The notes under the pieces are model-generated. The model had not been told where the DNA came from, searched no databases, and saw only the letters and a program-made list of their open reading frames with translations. Shown piece after piece: positions 10,860-21,349 of a stretch of DNA of 64,000 nt. Position numbers and translations under genes: made by a program. How positions within the stretch are numbered: position 1 is the stretch's first letter; every line of letters starts with the position of its first letter. Source of the stretch: Bryobacterales bacterium (GTDB lineage: Bacteria; Acidobacteriota; Terriglobia; Bryobacterales; Bryobacteraceae); assembly GCA_020847045.1 (NCBI GenBank), contig JADLCT010000020.1, positions 1 to 64,000 of the forward strand, given 5' to 3'.

Positions 10860-13800
10860 ATGAGTAAAATTCGCATTAACGAACTAGCGCGGGAACTCGA
10901 GGTGAAACCCGGTGTGATCCTCGACCTGCTGCCTGAGCTGGGCGTCAGCGATAAGAAAACTCACTCCAGTTCGTTGGACGACGACGTCGCGCTTCAGATC
11001 CGGCAGGCGCTGGTTGGCAAGGGAGAAGGAACCGGCCGGCCGCGCGAGGCGGATGCCGGGGAAAAGGCCCCGGAGCCCGCCACCGGGCGTGAGGTGGCGT
11101 ACGCGCCCGTGGCCGCGCCGCCTGCTCCGGCTGCCGCCGCCCCACCCCTACCGCCGCCGTCCCAGGCAGCCCCGAAGGAGACCCCTACGCCATCCTCCGT
11201 TGTTTCTACTGTTGTGACAGCCCCGCCTCCGCAGGAAGAGAAGGAGCGCGAGGCGCCGGCGCCGGTCCGGCCGCCGGTCGCGCCCGTGCGTCCGCCGCTG
11301 GCCGCGGGCAAACCTAGTGTTCCGTCGATCCCGATTCCGCCGCGCCCTGCCGTTTTACCGAAAGCGATCCGTCCTCCGCTGTCCGCAGGCGCCGTAGCGC
11401 AGGCGCCGCCTGTTGCGCCGCCCACGCCGCCACTCACCGCGCGTCCCGGCGCGCCCGCTACTCCGGCTTCGCCCGCCGCGCCGGTAAGTACCGCGCCGCC
11501 CGCCAGCGAAACCACGCGCCGCCCTGGGCAGATCTTGTCCGGCCCGCGCCAGCCGCTGCCGGCTTCCATGACATCCGCTCCGGGCGAACCTACACGCCCG
11601 GCTTTGGGGCAGCCAGCGCCGCCCATGCCCGGTCCGGCCCGGCCCGCTGCTCCCCGTCCGCCCCTGGTTCCGCGCGCGCCCATCGCGCCGCGTCCCGAAC
11701 GTGCTCCCGGCCCAGCGGCCCCCGCAGCCGCCGGACCTCGAGCCGGACTGGCCGGCCAGCCCGCGCCGCGTCCCGTTGTTCCTCCTCGTCCCGACCTGGT
11801 GGCGAAGTTGCAGCAGACGCAGCGTAGCGCAGCACCCGGCCAACCGGCGCCGCGTCCTGGCGCTCCGCGCGCCACGCCTGTTCCCGGACGCCCCATCTAC
11901 GATTTCCGCGGGCCCGTCAGGCCTGGCCAGCCTTCGCCGCAGCGAGGGCCGGGCATGCCTTCGCCCGGGGGCCCCGGCGGTGCGCGTCCCATGCGTGGAC
12001 GCGGCATGCATCCGACGGCGCCGCTGCCGGAGCCGCCTACAGCCGCTACGCCGGATCGCCGCCATCAGGGCAAGCCTGGCCGCAAGCCGGCCGTGGACCG
12101 CGAGGCCGAGCGCGAGGGTAAGCACCAGCCCATGTACCGCCGCCAGGAGGCGGAGGTGCAGGCGGCCAACACCGAGATCACGATCTCGGAAGGCATCACC
12201 GTCAAGGAACTGGCCGAGAAGCTGGGGCTGAAGGCGAACGTCGTCATTCAGCGCATGCTGACGCGCAAGAAGATGTTCGTCACCATCAACCAGACGCTGG
12301 ACACGAAGCTGGCCGAAGAGATCGCCGAAGGCTTCGGCGCGCTGACGAACAAGGTGAGCTATGAGGAGGAGACCACGCAGGATGTGGATCTCGCCGAGGT
12401 GGCCGCCGACATGGTGCGGCGCGCCCCAGTGGTGACCGTGATGGGCCACGTCGATCACGGCAAAACCTCGCTTCTGGACGCCATCCGGCTGGCCAACGTG
12501 GCCGACCGCGAGGCGGGCGGCATCACGCAACACATCGGCGCCTATCAGGCGATTCACAACGGCCAGAAGATCGTCTTCATCGACACGCCTGGCCACGAAG
12601 CTTTTACGCGCATGCGCGCACGCGGCGCCAAGGTAACCGATATCGTCATTCTCGTGGTAGCGGCTGACGACGGCGTCATGCCGCAAACCCGCGAGGCGAT
12701 CGATCACGCCAAGGCTGCCGGCGCGCCGCTCATCGTGGCGATCAACAAGATCGACAAACCGGATGCCCAGATTGACCGCATCAAACAGCAGCTCAGCGAT
12801 CTTGGATTGCTGGCCGAGGACTGGGGCGGCGATACGGTGATGGTGCCGGTTTCGGCCAAAACCAAGCAGAATCTCGACCTGCTGTTGGAAATGGTGCTGC
12901 TGGTGGCCGAGATGCAGAACCTGAAGGCCAACCCGGCGCGTCCCGCGCTGTGTACAGTCCTGGAAGCCCAATTGGACCGCGGGCGCGGTCCGGTGGCCAC
13001 GGTGCTCGTGCGCAACGGCACGCTCCGCGTGGGCGACTTCTTCATTTGCGGCACCGTGTTCGGGAAGGTGCGCGCGCTGTTCGACGACCACGGCGAACCC
13101 GTCCGGGAAGCCGAGCCATCCACGCCCGTCGAGGTGCTCGGGCTGGAAGACATGCCGGAAGTGGGCGATACGCTGCAGGTGGTCACCGATACGGCCAAGG
13201 CCAAACAGATTGTCGGCTACCGCGAAACGCGCGAACGCGAACAGATGATGGCCAAGAGCCGCATTACGCTCGAAAGCCTGCACCAGCAGTTGCGGGAAGG
13301 CGAAACCAAGGAGCTGAACGTCATCATCAAGGCCGACGTGGGCGGCTCGGCCGAAGTGTTGACGGAAACCCTTCAGAAGCTCTCCACCGAGAAGGTGAAG
13401 ATCCGCGTGATCCACGCCGGCGTCGGCGCCATTCGCGAAAATGACGTGCAACTGGCGGCGGCCTCCGATGGCATCGTCATCGGGTTCAATGTCCGTCCGG
13501 AGCGTTCGGCGGCGGCGCTTGCCGAGCAGGAAAAGGTGGATCTCCGCCTGCACACGATCATCTACGATCTGACGCAGGAGATCCGCAAGGCCATGGCCGG
13601 GTTGCTTGAGCCAGTGATTCGCGAGGTTTACCTGGGCCGCGCCGAGGTGCGCGACACCTTCCGCATCACCAAGGTGGGCACGGTGGCCGGCTGCTATGTG
13701 CAGGATGGCCTGATCAAACGCGGCGCCGATATGCGGCTTCTGCGCGACAACATCGTGATCCACACGGGCAAGATCGAGGGCCTGCGGCGTTTCAAAGACG

Positions 13801-13919
13801 ACGCCAGCGAAGTGAAGCAGGGCTTCGAGTGCGGCATCAACATCGCCCATTACAACGATGTAAAGCCCGGCGACGTGATCGAGGCGTTCACTCAGGAAAA
13901 GATAGCCGCCGACCTCTAG
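10860..13919 (+). CDS. infB: Translation initiation factor IF-2
   Basis: A 1019-residue GTPase that places initiator tRNA on the 30S subunit. The ATG at 10860 gives the usual IF2 N-terminal mini-domain ([18 protein letters not shown]). A Pro/Ala/Arg-rich, probably disordered segment of roughly 350 residues follows, then a second IF2_N module ([19 protein letters not shown]). The G domain has GHVDHGKT at 529-536, DTPGHEAF and NKID, followed by domains II-IV ([17 protein letters not shown]). The extension makes it longer than typical IF-2. It ends the rimP-nusA-infB operon; rbfA and truB, the usual next genes, do not follow. Confidence 0.96.
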   Translation: MSKIRINELARELEVKPGVILDLLPELGVSDKKTHSSSLDDDVALQIRQALVGKGEGTGRPREADAGEKAPEPATGREVAYAPVAAPPAPAAAAPPLPPPSQAAPKETPTPSSVVSTVVTAPPPQEEKEREAPAPVRPPVAPVRPPLAAGKPSVPSIPIPPRPAVLPKAIRPPLSAGAVAQAPPVAPPTPPLTARPGAPATPASPAAPVSTAPPASETTRRPGQILSGPRQPLPASMTSAPGEPTRPALGQPAPPMPGPARPAAPRPPLVPRAPIAPRPERAPGPAAPAAAGPRAGLAGQPAPRPVVPPRPDLVAKLQQTQRSAAPGQPAPRPGAPRATPVPGRPIYDFRGPVRPGQPSPQRGPGMPSPGGPGGARPMRGRGMHPTAPLPEPPTAATPDRRHQGKPGRKPAVDREAEREGKHQPMYRRQEAEVQAANTEITISEGITVKELAEKLGLKANVVIQRMLTRKKMFVTINQTLDTKLAEEIAEGFGALTNKVSYEEETTQDVDLAEVAADMVRRAPVVTVMGHVDHGKTSLLDAIRLANVADREAGGITQHIGAYQAIHNGQKIVFIDTPGHEAFTRMRARGAKVTDIVILVVAADDGVMPQTREAIDHAKAAGAPLIVAINKIDKPDAQIDRIKQQLSDLGLLAEDWGGDTVMVPVSAKTKQNLDLLLEMVLLVAEMQNLKANPARPALCTVLEAQLDRGRGPVATVLVRNGTLRVGDFFICGTVFGKVRALFDDHGEPVREAEPSTPVEVLGLEDMPEVGDTLQVVTDTAKAKQIVGYRETREREQMMAKSRITLESLHQQLREGETKELNVIIKADVGGSAEVLTETLQKLSTEKVKIRVIHAGVGAIRENDVQLAAASDGIVIGFNVRPERSAAALAEQEKVDLRLHTIIYDLTQEIRKAMAGLLEPVIREVYLGRAEVRDTFRITKVGTVAGCYVQDGLIKRGADMRLLRDNIVIHTGKIEGLRRFKDDASEVKQGFECGINIAHYNDVKPGDVIEAFTQEKIAADL

Positions 13920-13972
13920 ATTCCGGCCGCGACAGTTTCAAACCGCGCCGCGCAATGGATAGTCTAGTGTCC

Positions 13973-16306
13973 ATGCGCGGCGTTTTTCTTCTTCTCCTCA
14001 CGGCGGCCGGCGCGGCGGCGCAGCCATACACGCTGTGGTACCGGCAGCCCGCCGCACAGTGGAACGAGGCGCTGCCCATTGGCAACGGGCGTCTCGGCGC
14101 GATGGTCTTCGGCGGCGTCTCCGAGGAGCGTCTGCAACTGAACGAGGACTCGGTGTGGGCCGGCGGCAAGCGGGACCGCATCAACCCGCGAGCCGCGCAG
14201 GCGCTGCCCGAGGTGAGGCGGCTGTTACTGTCCGGTCTCATCCGCGAGGCGGAGCAACTGGCCGACCGCGACCTGATCGCCACGCCCCGCCGCATGCCGC
14301 AATACCAGCCGCTGGGGGATCTGACACTGCGGTTCTCTGGCATCGAGCGCGCGGACGAGTACCGCCGTGAACTCGACCTGGACCAGGCCATCGTGCGCGT
14401 CCACTATCGCGCCGGTGGCGTCGAGTACACGCGCGAGGTGTTCGCCAGCGCGCCGGATCAGGCCATTGTGATGCGCCTGACGGCGGAGGGAAACGGCAGG
14501 CTGTCCTTCACGGCGGCCTTGAGCCGCGAGACCGGCGCCGCGGCACGTGTGGAAGGCGGCAATCGCGTCATCCTGGAGGGCCAGGCTCTGCCCCACGGCG
14601 ACAGGCAGGCGGGTGAGCCGGCGGCGGGCGTGAAATTCCGCGCCGTGCTGGAGGTGAAGGCCAACGGCGGAAGAGTACGCGCGCGCGGCAACACCGTGGA
14701 GGTGAGCGGCGCGCGCTCGGCAACACTCGTCTTGAACGCAGGCACGTCCATGCGTTCGCTGGACGTGAAACTGCCGTCGCGGAGTTACGAGGCGATGCGG
14801 GCGGCCCATGTCGCGGACTACCAGCGGCTATACCGGCGCGTGCGCTTTACGCTGGCCGGCGAAGAGCCCGCGCTGCCAACCGATGAACGTTTGCGGCGGG
14901 TGACGGCGGGCGGGCGCGACACGGCTCTTGAAGCCATGTACTTTCAGTTTGGCCGCTATCTGCTGATCGCCAGCAGCCGGCCGGGCAGCATGGCGGCGAA
15001 TTTGCAAGGCATCTGGAACGACAAGCGCGCCCCCCCGTGGGAGAGCAAGTACACGATCAACATCAACACGGAGATGAACTACTGGCCGGCCGAGGTCACG
15101 AACCTTTCCGAGCTGCACGAGCCCCTGTTCGATCTGGTGGACAAGGCGCGAGAGGATGGACGCAGTGTGGCGCGGCGCATGTATGGCGCTCCGGGGTTTG
15201 TCCTGCACCACAACACCGACGGTTGGGGGCATGCGGTCCCGATCGACGGTGTGGGCTCGGGCGTCTGGCCGATGGGCGCGGCCTGGCTGAGCCTCCATTT
15301 CTGGGACCACTACGAGTTCACGCTGGACCGGAGCTTCCTGGCGCTCCGCGCCTATCCCGTGATGAAGGAGGCCGCCGAATTCCTGATGGCCACATTCACG
15401 CGTGACGCCCGCGGCAGGCTGCTCACAGGCCCGTCCATTTCGCCCGAGAACCGTTACCGCACGGCCGATGGCCAGACGGGCAAGCTCTGCATGTCTCCCA
15501 CTATGGATGTTGAGATTGCCCATGCCCTGCTCGGCCGCGTGGCGGAGGCCACGGAGATCCTCGGCCAGGACGCGGAGTTCGCCAGAGCGGCGCGGAAGGC
15601 GCGGACGGAGCTGCCGCCGCTGCGTGTGGGGTCGCAGGGGCAGTTGTTGGAGTGGCTGGAGGAGTATGAGGAGCCCGAACCCGGTCACCGCCACATCTCG
15701 CACCTGTTCGCATTGCATCCGGGCAACCAGATCACGCTGCGCGGAACTCCTGAGCTGGCGCGCGCGGCTCGAACGGCGCTGGAGCGGCGTCTGCGGGCCG
15801 GCAGCGGCCACACCGGGTGGAGCCGCGCGTGGATCATCAATTTCTGGGCGCGTCTGGAGGAAGGGGGCACGGCGCACGAGAACGTGGTGGCGTTGCTGGC
15901 CCATTCGACGCTGCCGAATCTGCTCGACAACCACCCGCCCTTTCAGATCGACGGCAACTTTGGCGGCACGGCGGGCATGGCGGAGATGTTGCTGCAAAGC
16001 CATGCCGGAGAGATCGCCCTGTTTCCCGCACTTCCACGCGCGTGGCCGGGCGGAACGATCACCGGACTGCGGGCCCGCGGCAACGTAGGCGTGGATTTGG
16101 AGTGGCAACAAGGGCGGGGCGCACGGGCGCGCTTCACCGTGAGGCAGGATCGCTGGCTGGTGCTCCGGCCGCCGGGCGGACAGCGTGTGGCGCGCATACA
16201 AGCGGCGGGGGCGAGTGTCGCTGTGACCGAAAACAGTAACGGGACCGTGCAATTTCTCGCACGGCCCCGTCAGGTGTATGAGGTGGAGCTAACGGGCGGC
16301 CAGTAG
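13973..16306 (+). CDS. Exported glycoside hydrolase family 95 (alpha-L-fucosidase-like)
   Basis: A 777-residue protein with a Sec signal peptide ([16 protein letters not shown]). GH95 landmarks are [19 protein letters not shown] near the mature N-terminus, NLQGIWN near 343, [18 protein letters not shown] near 362, SPEN near 490 and [17 protein letters not shown] near 657. GH95 enzymes are inverting 1,2-alpha-L-fucosidases or alpha-L-galactosidases; which sugar is cleaved here is not determinable. An alternative ATG lies at 13955. It begins 53 bases after infB with no visible terminator between, so read-through from the translation operon is possible. Its end overlaps the convergent rpoD end by 18 bases. 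Confidence 0.88.
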   Translation: MRGVFLLLLTAAGAAAQPYTLWYRQPAAQWNEALPIGNGRLGAMVFGGVSEERLQLNEDSVWAGGKRDRINPRAAQALPEVRRLLLSGLIREAEQLADRDLIATPRRMPQYQPLGDLTLRFSGIERADEYRRELDLDQAIVRVHYRAGGVEYTREVFASAPDQAIVMRLTAEGNGRLSFTAALSRETGAAARVEGGNRVILEGQALPHGDRQAGEPAAGVKFRAVLEVKANGGRVRARGNTVEVSGARSATLVLNAGTSMRSLDVKLPSRSYEAMRAAHVADYQRLYRRVRFTLAGEEPALPTDERLRRVTAGGRDTALEAMYFQFGRYLLIASSRPGSMAANLQGIWNDKRAPPWESKYTININTEMNYWPAEVTNLSELHEPLFDLVDKAREDGRSVARRMYGAPGFVLHHNTDGWGHAVPIDGVGSGVWPMGAAWLSLHFWDHYEFTLDRSFLALRAYPVMKEAAEFLMATFTRDARGRLLTGPSISPENRYRTADGQTGKLCMSPTMDVEIAHALLGRVAEATEILGQDAEFARAARKARTELPPLRVGSQGQLLEWLEEYEEPEPGHRHISHLFALHPGNQITLRGTPELARAARTALERRLRAGSGHTGWSRAWIINFWARLEEGGTAHENVVALLAHSTLPNLLDNHPPFQIDGNFGGTAGMAEMLLQSHAGEIALFPALPRAWPGGTITGLRARGNVGVDLEWQQGRGARARFTVRQDRWLVLRPPGGQRVARIQAAGASVAVTENSNGTVQFLARPRQVYEVELTGGQ

Positions 16307-17821
16307 AGCGCGCAGGTGGCGGGCTCGCTCGGGTGAACGAAGCTGGCGCAGGGCTTTGGCTTCGATCTGCCGGATGCGCTCGCGGGTCACATCGAACTGC
16401 TGGCCGATCTCTTCGAGCGTATGTTCACGGTCGCAACCGATGCCAAAACGCAGCCGGATGACCTTCTCCTCTTTCGGAGAGAGAGTTTTGAGGATATTGG
16501 CGGTTTCGTCGCGGACGTTCGAGTCGATCACGGTGTCCACGGGCGAGCCCACCCAGCGGTCCTCGATCAGGTCGCCCAGCGCCGACTCGCCATCGCGGCC
16601 CACCGGCGTTTCGAGCGAAACAGGATCGCGTGAGATCGTTTTCAGCTTTTGAACCTTCTCGACCGGAATATCCATCCGGCGCGAAATCTCTTCGTTGGTC
16701 GGCGCGCGCCCCAGTTCCTTCTCCAACTCGCGGCTGGCGCGCAGGAACTTGTTCATCGACTCGTTCATGTGCACCGGGATGCGGATCGTGCGCGACTGGT
16801 CGGCAATGGCGCGCGTGATCGCCTGGCGGATCCACCAGGTTGCGTAGGTGGAGAACTTGTATCCGCGCCGGTACTCAAACTTGTCGGCGGCGCGCATCAG
16901 ACCGATGTTGCCTTCCTGAATCAGGTCCAGCAGGTGAAGGCCACGGTTCACATACTTCTTGGCGACGGAAACCACAAGGCGGAGGTTGGCCTCGACAAGA
17001 TCTTTCTTGGCGCGCTCAGCCTCGAGTTCGCCCAGACGGATCGTGCCCAGCGTGTGGCGCAAATCCATCAACGTGGCGCCCACCGACTGTTCCTTTTTCT
17101 TGATTTCGCGCTTCAGTTCCTTAATGCGGGGGGCGTTAGCGGTGGCGCCTCGAGCATCGAGCTTCTTGATCTCGCTCTCCAGAACGCCCATCTCCTCGGC
17201 CGCGCGTTCCAGCTCACGAGAAAATTCCCGCCACTTCAAGTTCTGCAAGGGCAGGTCACGAAGCGCCTTGGAGATCTCGATGCAGGAGCGGTACCACTTG
17301 TAGAGCGCCTTGCGCTTGCCCTTCTTTACCGAAGCAGGAGCTTCCGCGTACTTTTCGGCGAGAGTGTTCTGCTTCTTGTGCAGCGTGATGAAATCGGCGT
17401 ATTTCTGCCGCACTTCATTGAGGCGCTTGACGTAGGCGTTGGTGCCTTCCTCGACGTCACCGAGATCGGAGACGTTTTCCACCTGCTCGGCGCCCTTCTT
17501 GATCGCCTCGGCGATTTCGAGCACCATCAACTGGACTAATGCGGAGCGGCTAACGCCCTTCTGCATCCGGAACTTGCCCCGCTCCATTTTGCGGGCCAAG
17601 TCGACTTCCCCTTCGCGAGTGAGAAGCGGAACAGCGCCCATCTCGCGCAGGTAGACGCGAACCGGGTCGTCCGTGTAAATGGACTCTTCCTGTGGTTGCT
17701 GGACTTGAAAATCGTCTTCGCCGTGAACTTCCTCGGGATGAAAGAAGTTTGCTTCTTCATCAAACGGAATACTCAGCGGCTCTTGAGGGTCGCCTAAATA
17801 CTGATCGTCAAATTGATCCAC
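16289..17821 (-). CDS. rpoD: Primary RNA polymerase sigma factor RpoD (sigma-70)
   Basis: A 510-residue housekeeping sigma factor. Region 1.2 ([21 protein letters not shown]) is followed by a charged non-conserved region, then region 2 ([46 protein letters not shown]), region 3 and region 4 ending in the helix-turn-helix [24 protein letters not shown] at 17821 is chosen: GAGAGGTAGGA lies just before it, while the 24 residues encoded upstream look non-coding. A promoter with good boxes lies 130 bases upstream. dnaG, a frequent neighbour of rpoD, is absent. It converges on and overlaps GH95. Confidence 0.95.
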   Translation of the reverse strand: MDQFDDQYLGDPQEPLSIPFDEEANFFHPEEVHGEDDFQVQQPQEESIYTDDPVRVYLREMGAVPLLTREGEVDLARKMERGKFRMQKGVSRSALVQLMVLEIAEAIKKGAEQVENVSDLGDVEEGTNAYVKRLNEVRQKYADFITLHKKQNTLAEKYAEAPASVKKGKRKALYKWYRSCIEISKALRDLPLQNLKWREFSRELERAAEEMGVLESEIKKLDARGATANAPRIKELKREIKKKEQSVGATLMDLRHTLGTIRLGELEAERAKKDLVEANLRLVVSVAKKYVNRGLHLLDLIQEGNIGLMRAADKFEYRRGYKFSTYATWWIRQAITRAIADQSRTIRIPVHMNESMNKFLRASRELEKELGRAPTNEEISRRMDIPVEKVQKLKTISRDPVSLETPVGRDGESALGDLIEDRWVGSPVDTVIDSNVRDETANILKTLSPKEEKVIRLRFGIGCDREHTLEEIGQQFDVTRERIRQIEAKALRQLRSPERARHLRALLAAR

Positions 17822-18159
17822 AGAGATCCTACCTCTCCCAAGGAAACCAACACGCGGAGGGGGTTGGGCTGGACGAGACACCGCCACCCACATGTCTCGC
17901 TAGGCCGGCAGAGCATGCCGGTCCCCTTCGCCAAATGAGGCACCGTCGCTCATTGTAGCATTGTGTTGCGACGAAGTTAAGCCCCCAACTGTCGCCTTCC
18001 GCCTTCGTCCGTCTGCCCTTCTCTCTAGTACTGATGCATCTAAAGCGCAATGGTTACACCGCCCGGTGCTGCTAACCGGCTCACTTTCGCTAAACGCTTC
18101 AAAATAGGCACACAATGACAAGGAGCCGATTTTGTCCCTCAGCGCGCCACATTCCTGGC
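17822..18159. other. Intergenic region between nrdR and rpoD (338 bases)
   Basis: No convincing gene is present. The stretch holds the putative rpoD promoter (17952-17980) and an imperfect hairpin at 18052-18077 (GGTTA/TAACC outside, CACC/GGTG inside, four bases bulged on one side). A short palindrome, TTCCTGGCCTAGGAA, sits at 18153-18167 over the end of nrdR. None has a T-run, so termination of nrdR is not obvious. Confidence 0.5.
17952..17980 (-). promoter_or_regulatory. Putative sigma-70 promoter of rpoD
   Basis: On the minus strand TTAACT (17980-17975) and TACAAT (17957-17952) are separated by exactly 17 bases. The boxes match the consensus in four and five of six positions. Transcription would begin near 17945 and give an untranslated leader of about 120 bases before the GTG at 17821. 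Confidence 0.6.
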
Positions 18160-18621
18160 CTAGGAACGCTTCTGGCGGATCAGCGCGTTCAGCTCGCCCA
18201 GGAAAGCCTCTACATCCTGGAAGTCGCGGTACACCGACGCGAAACGCACATAGGCCACTTTGTCGATGCTCCTCAGCCGCTCCATGAGCATTTCTCCGAT
18301 AGATGTAGTAGCAATCTCGCGATCAGGATTCTCGGCCAGCTTACTCTCCACCTCATCGACCAGGTGCGCCAGTTTGCTCATGCTGACGGGCCGTTTTTCG
18401 GTGGCGCGCAGCAGTCCGGCCAGGACCTTCTGCCGGTCAAACTTCTCGCGCCGGCCATCCTTTTTAACCACCATGTACGGCACCTCGTCGATGCGTTCGT
18501 AGGTAGTGAAGCGCCGGGAGCAGCCCAGGCACTCCCGACGGCGCCGGATGACATCGGCCTCTTTGCTCTCCCGCGAGTCGATGACTTTGTCTTCTTTGTG
18601 GCCACAAAATGGACACAACAT
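18160..18621 (-). CDS. nrdR: Transcriptional repressor NrdR
   Basis: A 153-residue zinc-ribbon and ATP-cone regulator that represses ribonucleotide reductase genes when dATP or ATP is bound. The zinc ribbon uses Cys3, Cys6, Cys31 and Cys34 (MLCPFCGHKE and CLGCSRRFTTYER). The ATP-cone follows (VVKKDGRREKFDRQKVLAGL) to near residue 139. Length is typical. The start ATG shares one base with the stop of the upstream flippase-like gene (TAATG), so translation is probably coupled. No nrd gene or NrdR-box pair is seen in this window. Confidence 0.96.
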   Translation of the reverse strand: MLCPFCGHKEDKVIDSRESKEADVIRRRRECLGCSRRFTTYERIDEVPYMVVKKDGRREKFDRQKVLAGLLRATEKRPVSMSKLAHLVDEVESKLAENPDREIATTSIGEMLMERLRSIDKVAYVRFASVYRDFQDVEAFLGELNALIRQKRS

Positions 18622-19832
18622 TACGTTTGCTCTCCTTGTTCCACACGCGCTCCCGTCGAGTCTGCCCCCGCAGGGGCGGATACCGCTTCTAAATGTCCCA
18701 TCTCTTCACCCAACCCGGTGAGGCGGCTGAACCGAATACCCTCATGAACCGCCAGAAGCAGTCCAAACGGGACGATGATCACAAAAGAGACCACCCACAA
18801 CAGTAGCGCCACCCCGCTGGCGACCTCCATCGAGACGCGGAAGAGTTGTGTGAGAATTACAACAGAAACGATCTGTGGACCACCGCCCACCCCGGGAATT
18901 TGCACAACACTACCAAAAGCGACAAACCCCACAAAGATCGACACATCCAGCAAAGAAAGCGCCGCCGTCTGAGGGATCGCAAGGAACAGGCAATAATAGC
19001 ATCCAATAATAAGTATCCATTCAAGTATTGAATAACCGATCACCTGCGCCACCGCTGCTGGGCTGGACGTGGACCGGATTCCCTGGATGAACGAACTGAT
19101 CATGCTTTGAACCCGCTTCTGGAACGAAGCCGGAACGGCGCCGGCGGCCTGGCGGAGTCGTGTCTCGGCCCAACCCGAGAAGAGCCCGAACACGGCCAGA
19201 ATGACGATGCAAACAGTTGCCAGCGCCCCCGCAGCATGGCCACCCAGCCGGAGGACCCAGGTGAGCGCCTCGCCGGCTTGCACTGTGGCAGAGTTCACCT
19301 GCACGAGGGCGACGCCGAAGATCAGCAGCGCCATGAGGAGGTCGTACAACCGTTCCAGGAACCAGGCGCCGACCTGAGACGACACAGGTAGTTCTTCCTT
19401 CCGTGCGATCAGATAGGGCCGAACCATCTCACCCGGCCGCCCGAAGAGGACGATCGCCGTAAAGCCAATTGCCGTCGCCACGAAGAGTCTTCGGATGCTC
19501 GCATCTGGCTTCTGGTTGTGGATGAGGACCTTCCATCGCAGGGCGCGGCCCAGGTAGGTGCTCAGGGCGAACAGGATGGAGCCCGCCATCCACAGCGGGT
19601 TCAACGTCCGGAACGTGGCGGCGAACTTACGCCAGTCGAAGGACTCCTCGCGCCAGGTGTCGAACAGGAAAAAAGCCAGGGCGAATAAAGCCAGAAAGGT
19701 GACGGGGAGCACCCATCGAGGAAGCCGTCGAGCGTGAGGGGAGGGGGAGGGAATTGGATGGCTCCTGAGGCTGCGGCCGGCAATGGACGCCCTTCCGGCG
19801 GCAGGCGAAATCCTGCTTCGCCGTGGGGGCAC
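18621..19832 (-). CDS. Flippase-like membrane protein (lysylphosphatidylglycerol synthase TM / UPF0104 family)
   Basis: A 403-residue polytopic membrane protein with about eight helices. It resembles the LPG_synthase_TM/UPF0104 family, with the conserved GRPGEMVRPYLIARKE after the third helix and PGVGGGPQIVSVVIL later. These proteins flip or modify lipid-linked substrates; there is no catalytic aminoacyl-transfer domain. The first 39 residues (Arg/Pro/Ser-rich) look atypical, so the GTG at 19832 is uncertain; the hydrophobic part begins at WVLPVTFLALFAL. The promoter boxes at 19841-19870 would place the transcript start almost on this GTG, implying a leaderless mRNA or a later start. The C-terminus overlaps nrdR by one base. 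Confidence 0.8.
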   Translation of the reverse strand: MPPRRSRISPAAGRASIAGRSLRSHPIPSPSPHARRLPRWVLPVTFLALFALAFFLFDTWREESFDWRKFAATFRTLNPLWMAGSILFALSTYLGRALRWKVLIHNQKPDASIRRLFVATAIGFTAIVLFGRPGEMVRPYLIARKEELPVSSQVGAWFLERLYDLLMALLIFGVALVQVNSATVQAGEALTWVLRLGGHAAGALATVCIVILAVFGLFSGWAETRLRQAAGAVPASFQKRVQSMISSFIQGIRSTSSPAAVAQVIGYSILEWILIIGCYYCLFLAIPQTAALSLLDVSIFVGFVAFGSVVQIPGVGGGPQIVSVVILTQLFRVSMEVASGVALLLWVVSFVIIVPFGLLLAVHEGIRFSRLTGLGEEMGHLEAVSAPAGADSTGARVEQGEQT

Positions 19833-19840
19833 TCAGTTAG

Positions 19841-19870
19841 AATATAGGGCGGCTCCAGCAAAATCACCAA
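19841..19870 (-). promoter_or_regulatory. Putative promoter of the flippase-nrdR unit
   Basis: On the minus strand TTGGTG (19870-19865) and TATATT (19846-19841) are 18 bases apart. The -10 matches consensus in five of six positions, the -35 only in part. The predicted start point falls within a few bases of the proposed GTG at 19832. Confidence 0.4.
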
Positions 19871-20009
19871 CTTTGTTGAACTTCCGGGGACCAGACCTCG
19901 TAGTCCGGAGTGAATGGCGCAGCAGGCGCCGGCCGGACCGGATGCGAAGAATTCAACAGCATTCCTCCGAACGGGCGGCAGATGATACGACGGAGAAGTG
20001 AGGCCTGGT

Positions 20010-20726
20010 ATGGCGACAGCCGCCGCGGTATGGCAGATCGGAAGTCCTGGGCGGAAGCGGGCTCCGGCTGAATACGGAGCCGGACGGCGGACGCCAGACA
20101 GCGCCACGCGGTCCCAGTGGGACGAGCGGCCGGTTGAGTGGGGTCAACGGGAACGTACATTGGACCAGGACGCCATTCTGGTGGAACGGTGCCTGAGCGG
20201 CGAAGACGCGGCTTGGGAAGAACTGGTGCGCGCGCATACACGGCGGGTTTACTCAATCTGTTACCGGTTCACGGGGGCTGATGGCGAGGCGCAGGATATC
20301 ACGCAGGAGGTCTTCCTGCGGGTGTTCCAGAGTCTGCAAAGCTTCCGCTCGGGTGAGGGCTCCTTTTCGGTGTGGCTTTCGCGGCTGACGCGGAACCTGC
20401 TGATCGACAACTACCGGCGGGGGAAGATGCGGCGAGCCTCGGACTCTCTTGAGGACAAGCTTGCTGGAATCGAGGAGACGTCGCCGGGCTACTCCAGGAC
20501 AGACAGCCAGCTGCACTCGCGCGAGGCCTCCGAATGGATTCAGGCGGCGCTGCAACGGCTTTCGCCGGAATTACGGGAGGCTGTCATTCTGCGCGATCTG
20601 GAGGAGCTGGAATACAGGGACATCGCGGAGGTTTTGAAGGTGCCAGAGGGCACTGTAAAATCACGCATTAACCGGGGCCGCGCGGAACTGGCGCGGGTTC
20701 TCAGGAAGTGGAAAGTAGCGCTATGA
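20010..20726 (+). CDS. ECF-type RNA polymerase sigma factor
   Basis: A 238-residue RpoE-like sigma factor. Sigma region 2 is seen in YSICYRFTGADGEAQDITQEVFLRVF and WLSRLTRNLLIDNYRR, region 4 in LQRLSPELREAVILRDLEEL and the HTH EYRDIAEVLKVPEGTVKSRI. ATG 20010 follows GTGAGG at fair spacing, but about 48 residues precede region 2, so a TTG near 20160 (start of LDQDAILVERCL) is also possible. Its stop overlaps the anti-sigma start (ATGA), the standard sigma/anti-sigma arrangement. It probably directs transcription of its own operon and envelope genes. Confidence 0.92.
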   Translation: MATAAAVWQIGSPGRKRAPAEYGAGRRTPDSATRSQWDERPVEWGQRERTLDQDAILVERCLSGEDAAWEELVRAHTRRVYSICYRFTGADGEAQDITQEVFLRVFQSLQSFRSGEGSFSVWLSRLTRNLLIDNYRRGKMRRASDSLEDKLAGIEETSPGYSRTDSQLHSREASEWIQAALQRLSPELREAVILRDLEELEYRDIAEVLKVPEGTVKSRINRGRAELARVLRKWKVAL

Positions 20727-21349
20727 AGTGCGCCGAGTTTGAAATTCTGCTCAGCGACTCGCTGGACGGCGCGATTACCGCCGCCGATCAGGCGCGCCTG
20801 GATGCTCACGCGGGCGTATGCGAGGCGTGCGCCGAACTGGCGGCCGATTGTGGCGCGGCGATGCCGTGGCTGGCGCGCGTGATCGAGGTGGAGCCGCCGG
20901 ACGAACTGGTAAACCGGATTCTCTACCATGTCCCCACCGGACGCTCACCGGCGGCCGGGAGTGTTCCCAGAAGCAAGTGGGCGGCCGTGTTTGGCGGCTG
21001 GTTCAGCCCTCTTTTGCAGCCGCGTCTGGCGATGGGGATGGCGATGACGATTCTGTCGTTCTCCATGGTCGGGCGTGTGTTGGGCTTGCAGGAGAGGCAG
21101 ATCACGATGGCCGACCTGGAACCGGCGCGCGTGGTGGCGACGCTGGATTGGAAGCTCCATCGTGTCTGGGACCGCGCGGTGAAGTATTACGAGAACGTGC
21201 GGCTGGTGTACGTGATCCAGACGCAGTTGCGCGACTGGAGCGCACAGGAAGAGGAAGACCGGAGAATGCAGTCGCAGCGGTCGACGATCGACGCCGGCGT
21301 TGTTCCGGCGGACGCGGGCGCCGGCAGGCAGAGGAGGGAGGCAAAATGA
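20723..21349 (+). CDS. Anti-sigma factor with zinc-finger (zf-HC2) domain
   Basis: A 208-residue membrane-anchored partner of the ECF sigma factor. The N-terminal anti-sigma domain has His29-x3-Cys33-x2-Cys36 (HAGVCEAC), the ZAS zinc motif that holds the sigma factor inactive. One hydrophobic segment (AMGMAMTILSFSMVGRVLGL) lies near residues 95-120, followed by a charged tail. It overlaps the sigma gene at the 5' end and the zinc-ribbon gene at the 3' end, both by ATGA. Release may be triggered by redox or envelope stress, which is inference. Confidence 0.85.
   Translation: MKCAEFEILLSDSLDGAITAADQARLDAHAGVCEACAELAADCGAAMPWLARVIEVEPPDELVNRILYHVPTGRSPAAGSVPRSKWAAVFGGWFSPLLQPRLAMGMAMTILSFSMVGRVLGLQERQITMADLEPARVVATLDWKLHRVWDRAVKYYENVRLVYVIQTQLRDWSAQEEEDRRMQSQRSTIDAGVVPADAGAGRQRREAK

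Noticed and set aside
11355..13850. An 831-codon open frame antisense to infB
   Set aside because: The translation is His/Arg/Ala-rich low-complexity text mirrored from IF-2 codons, with no domain.
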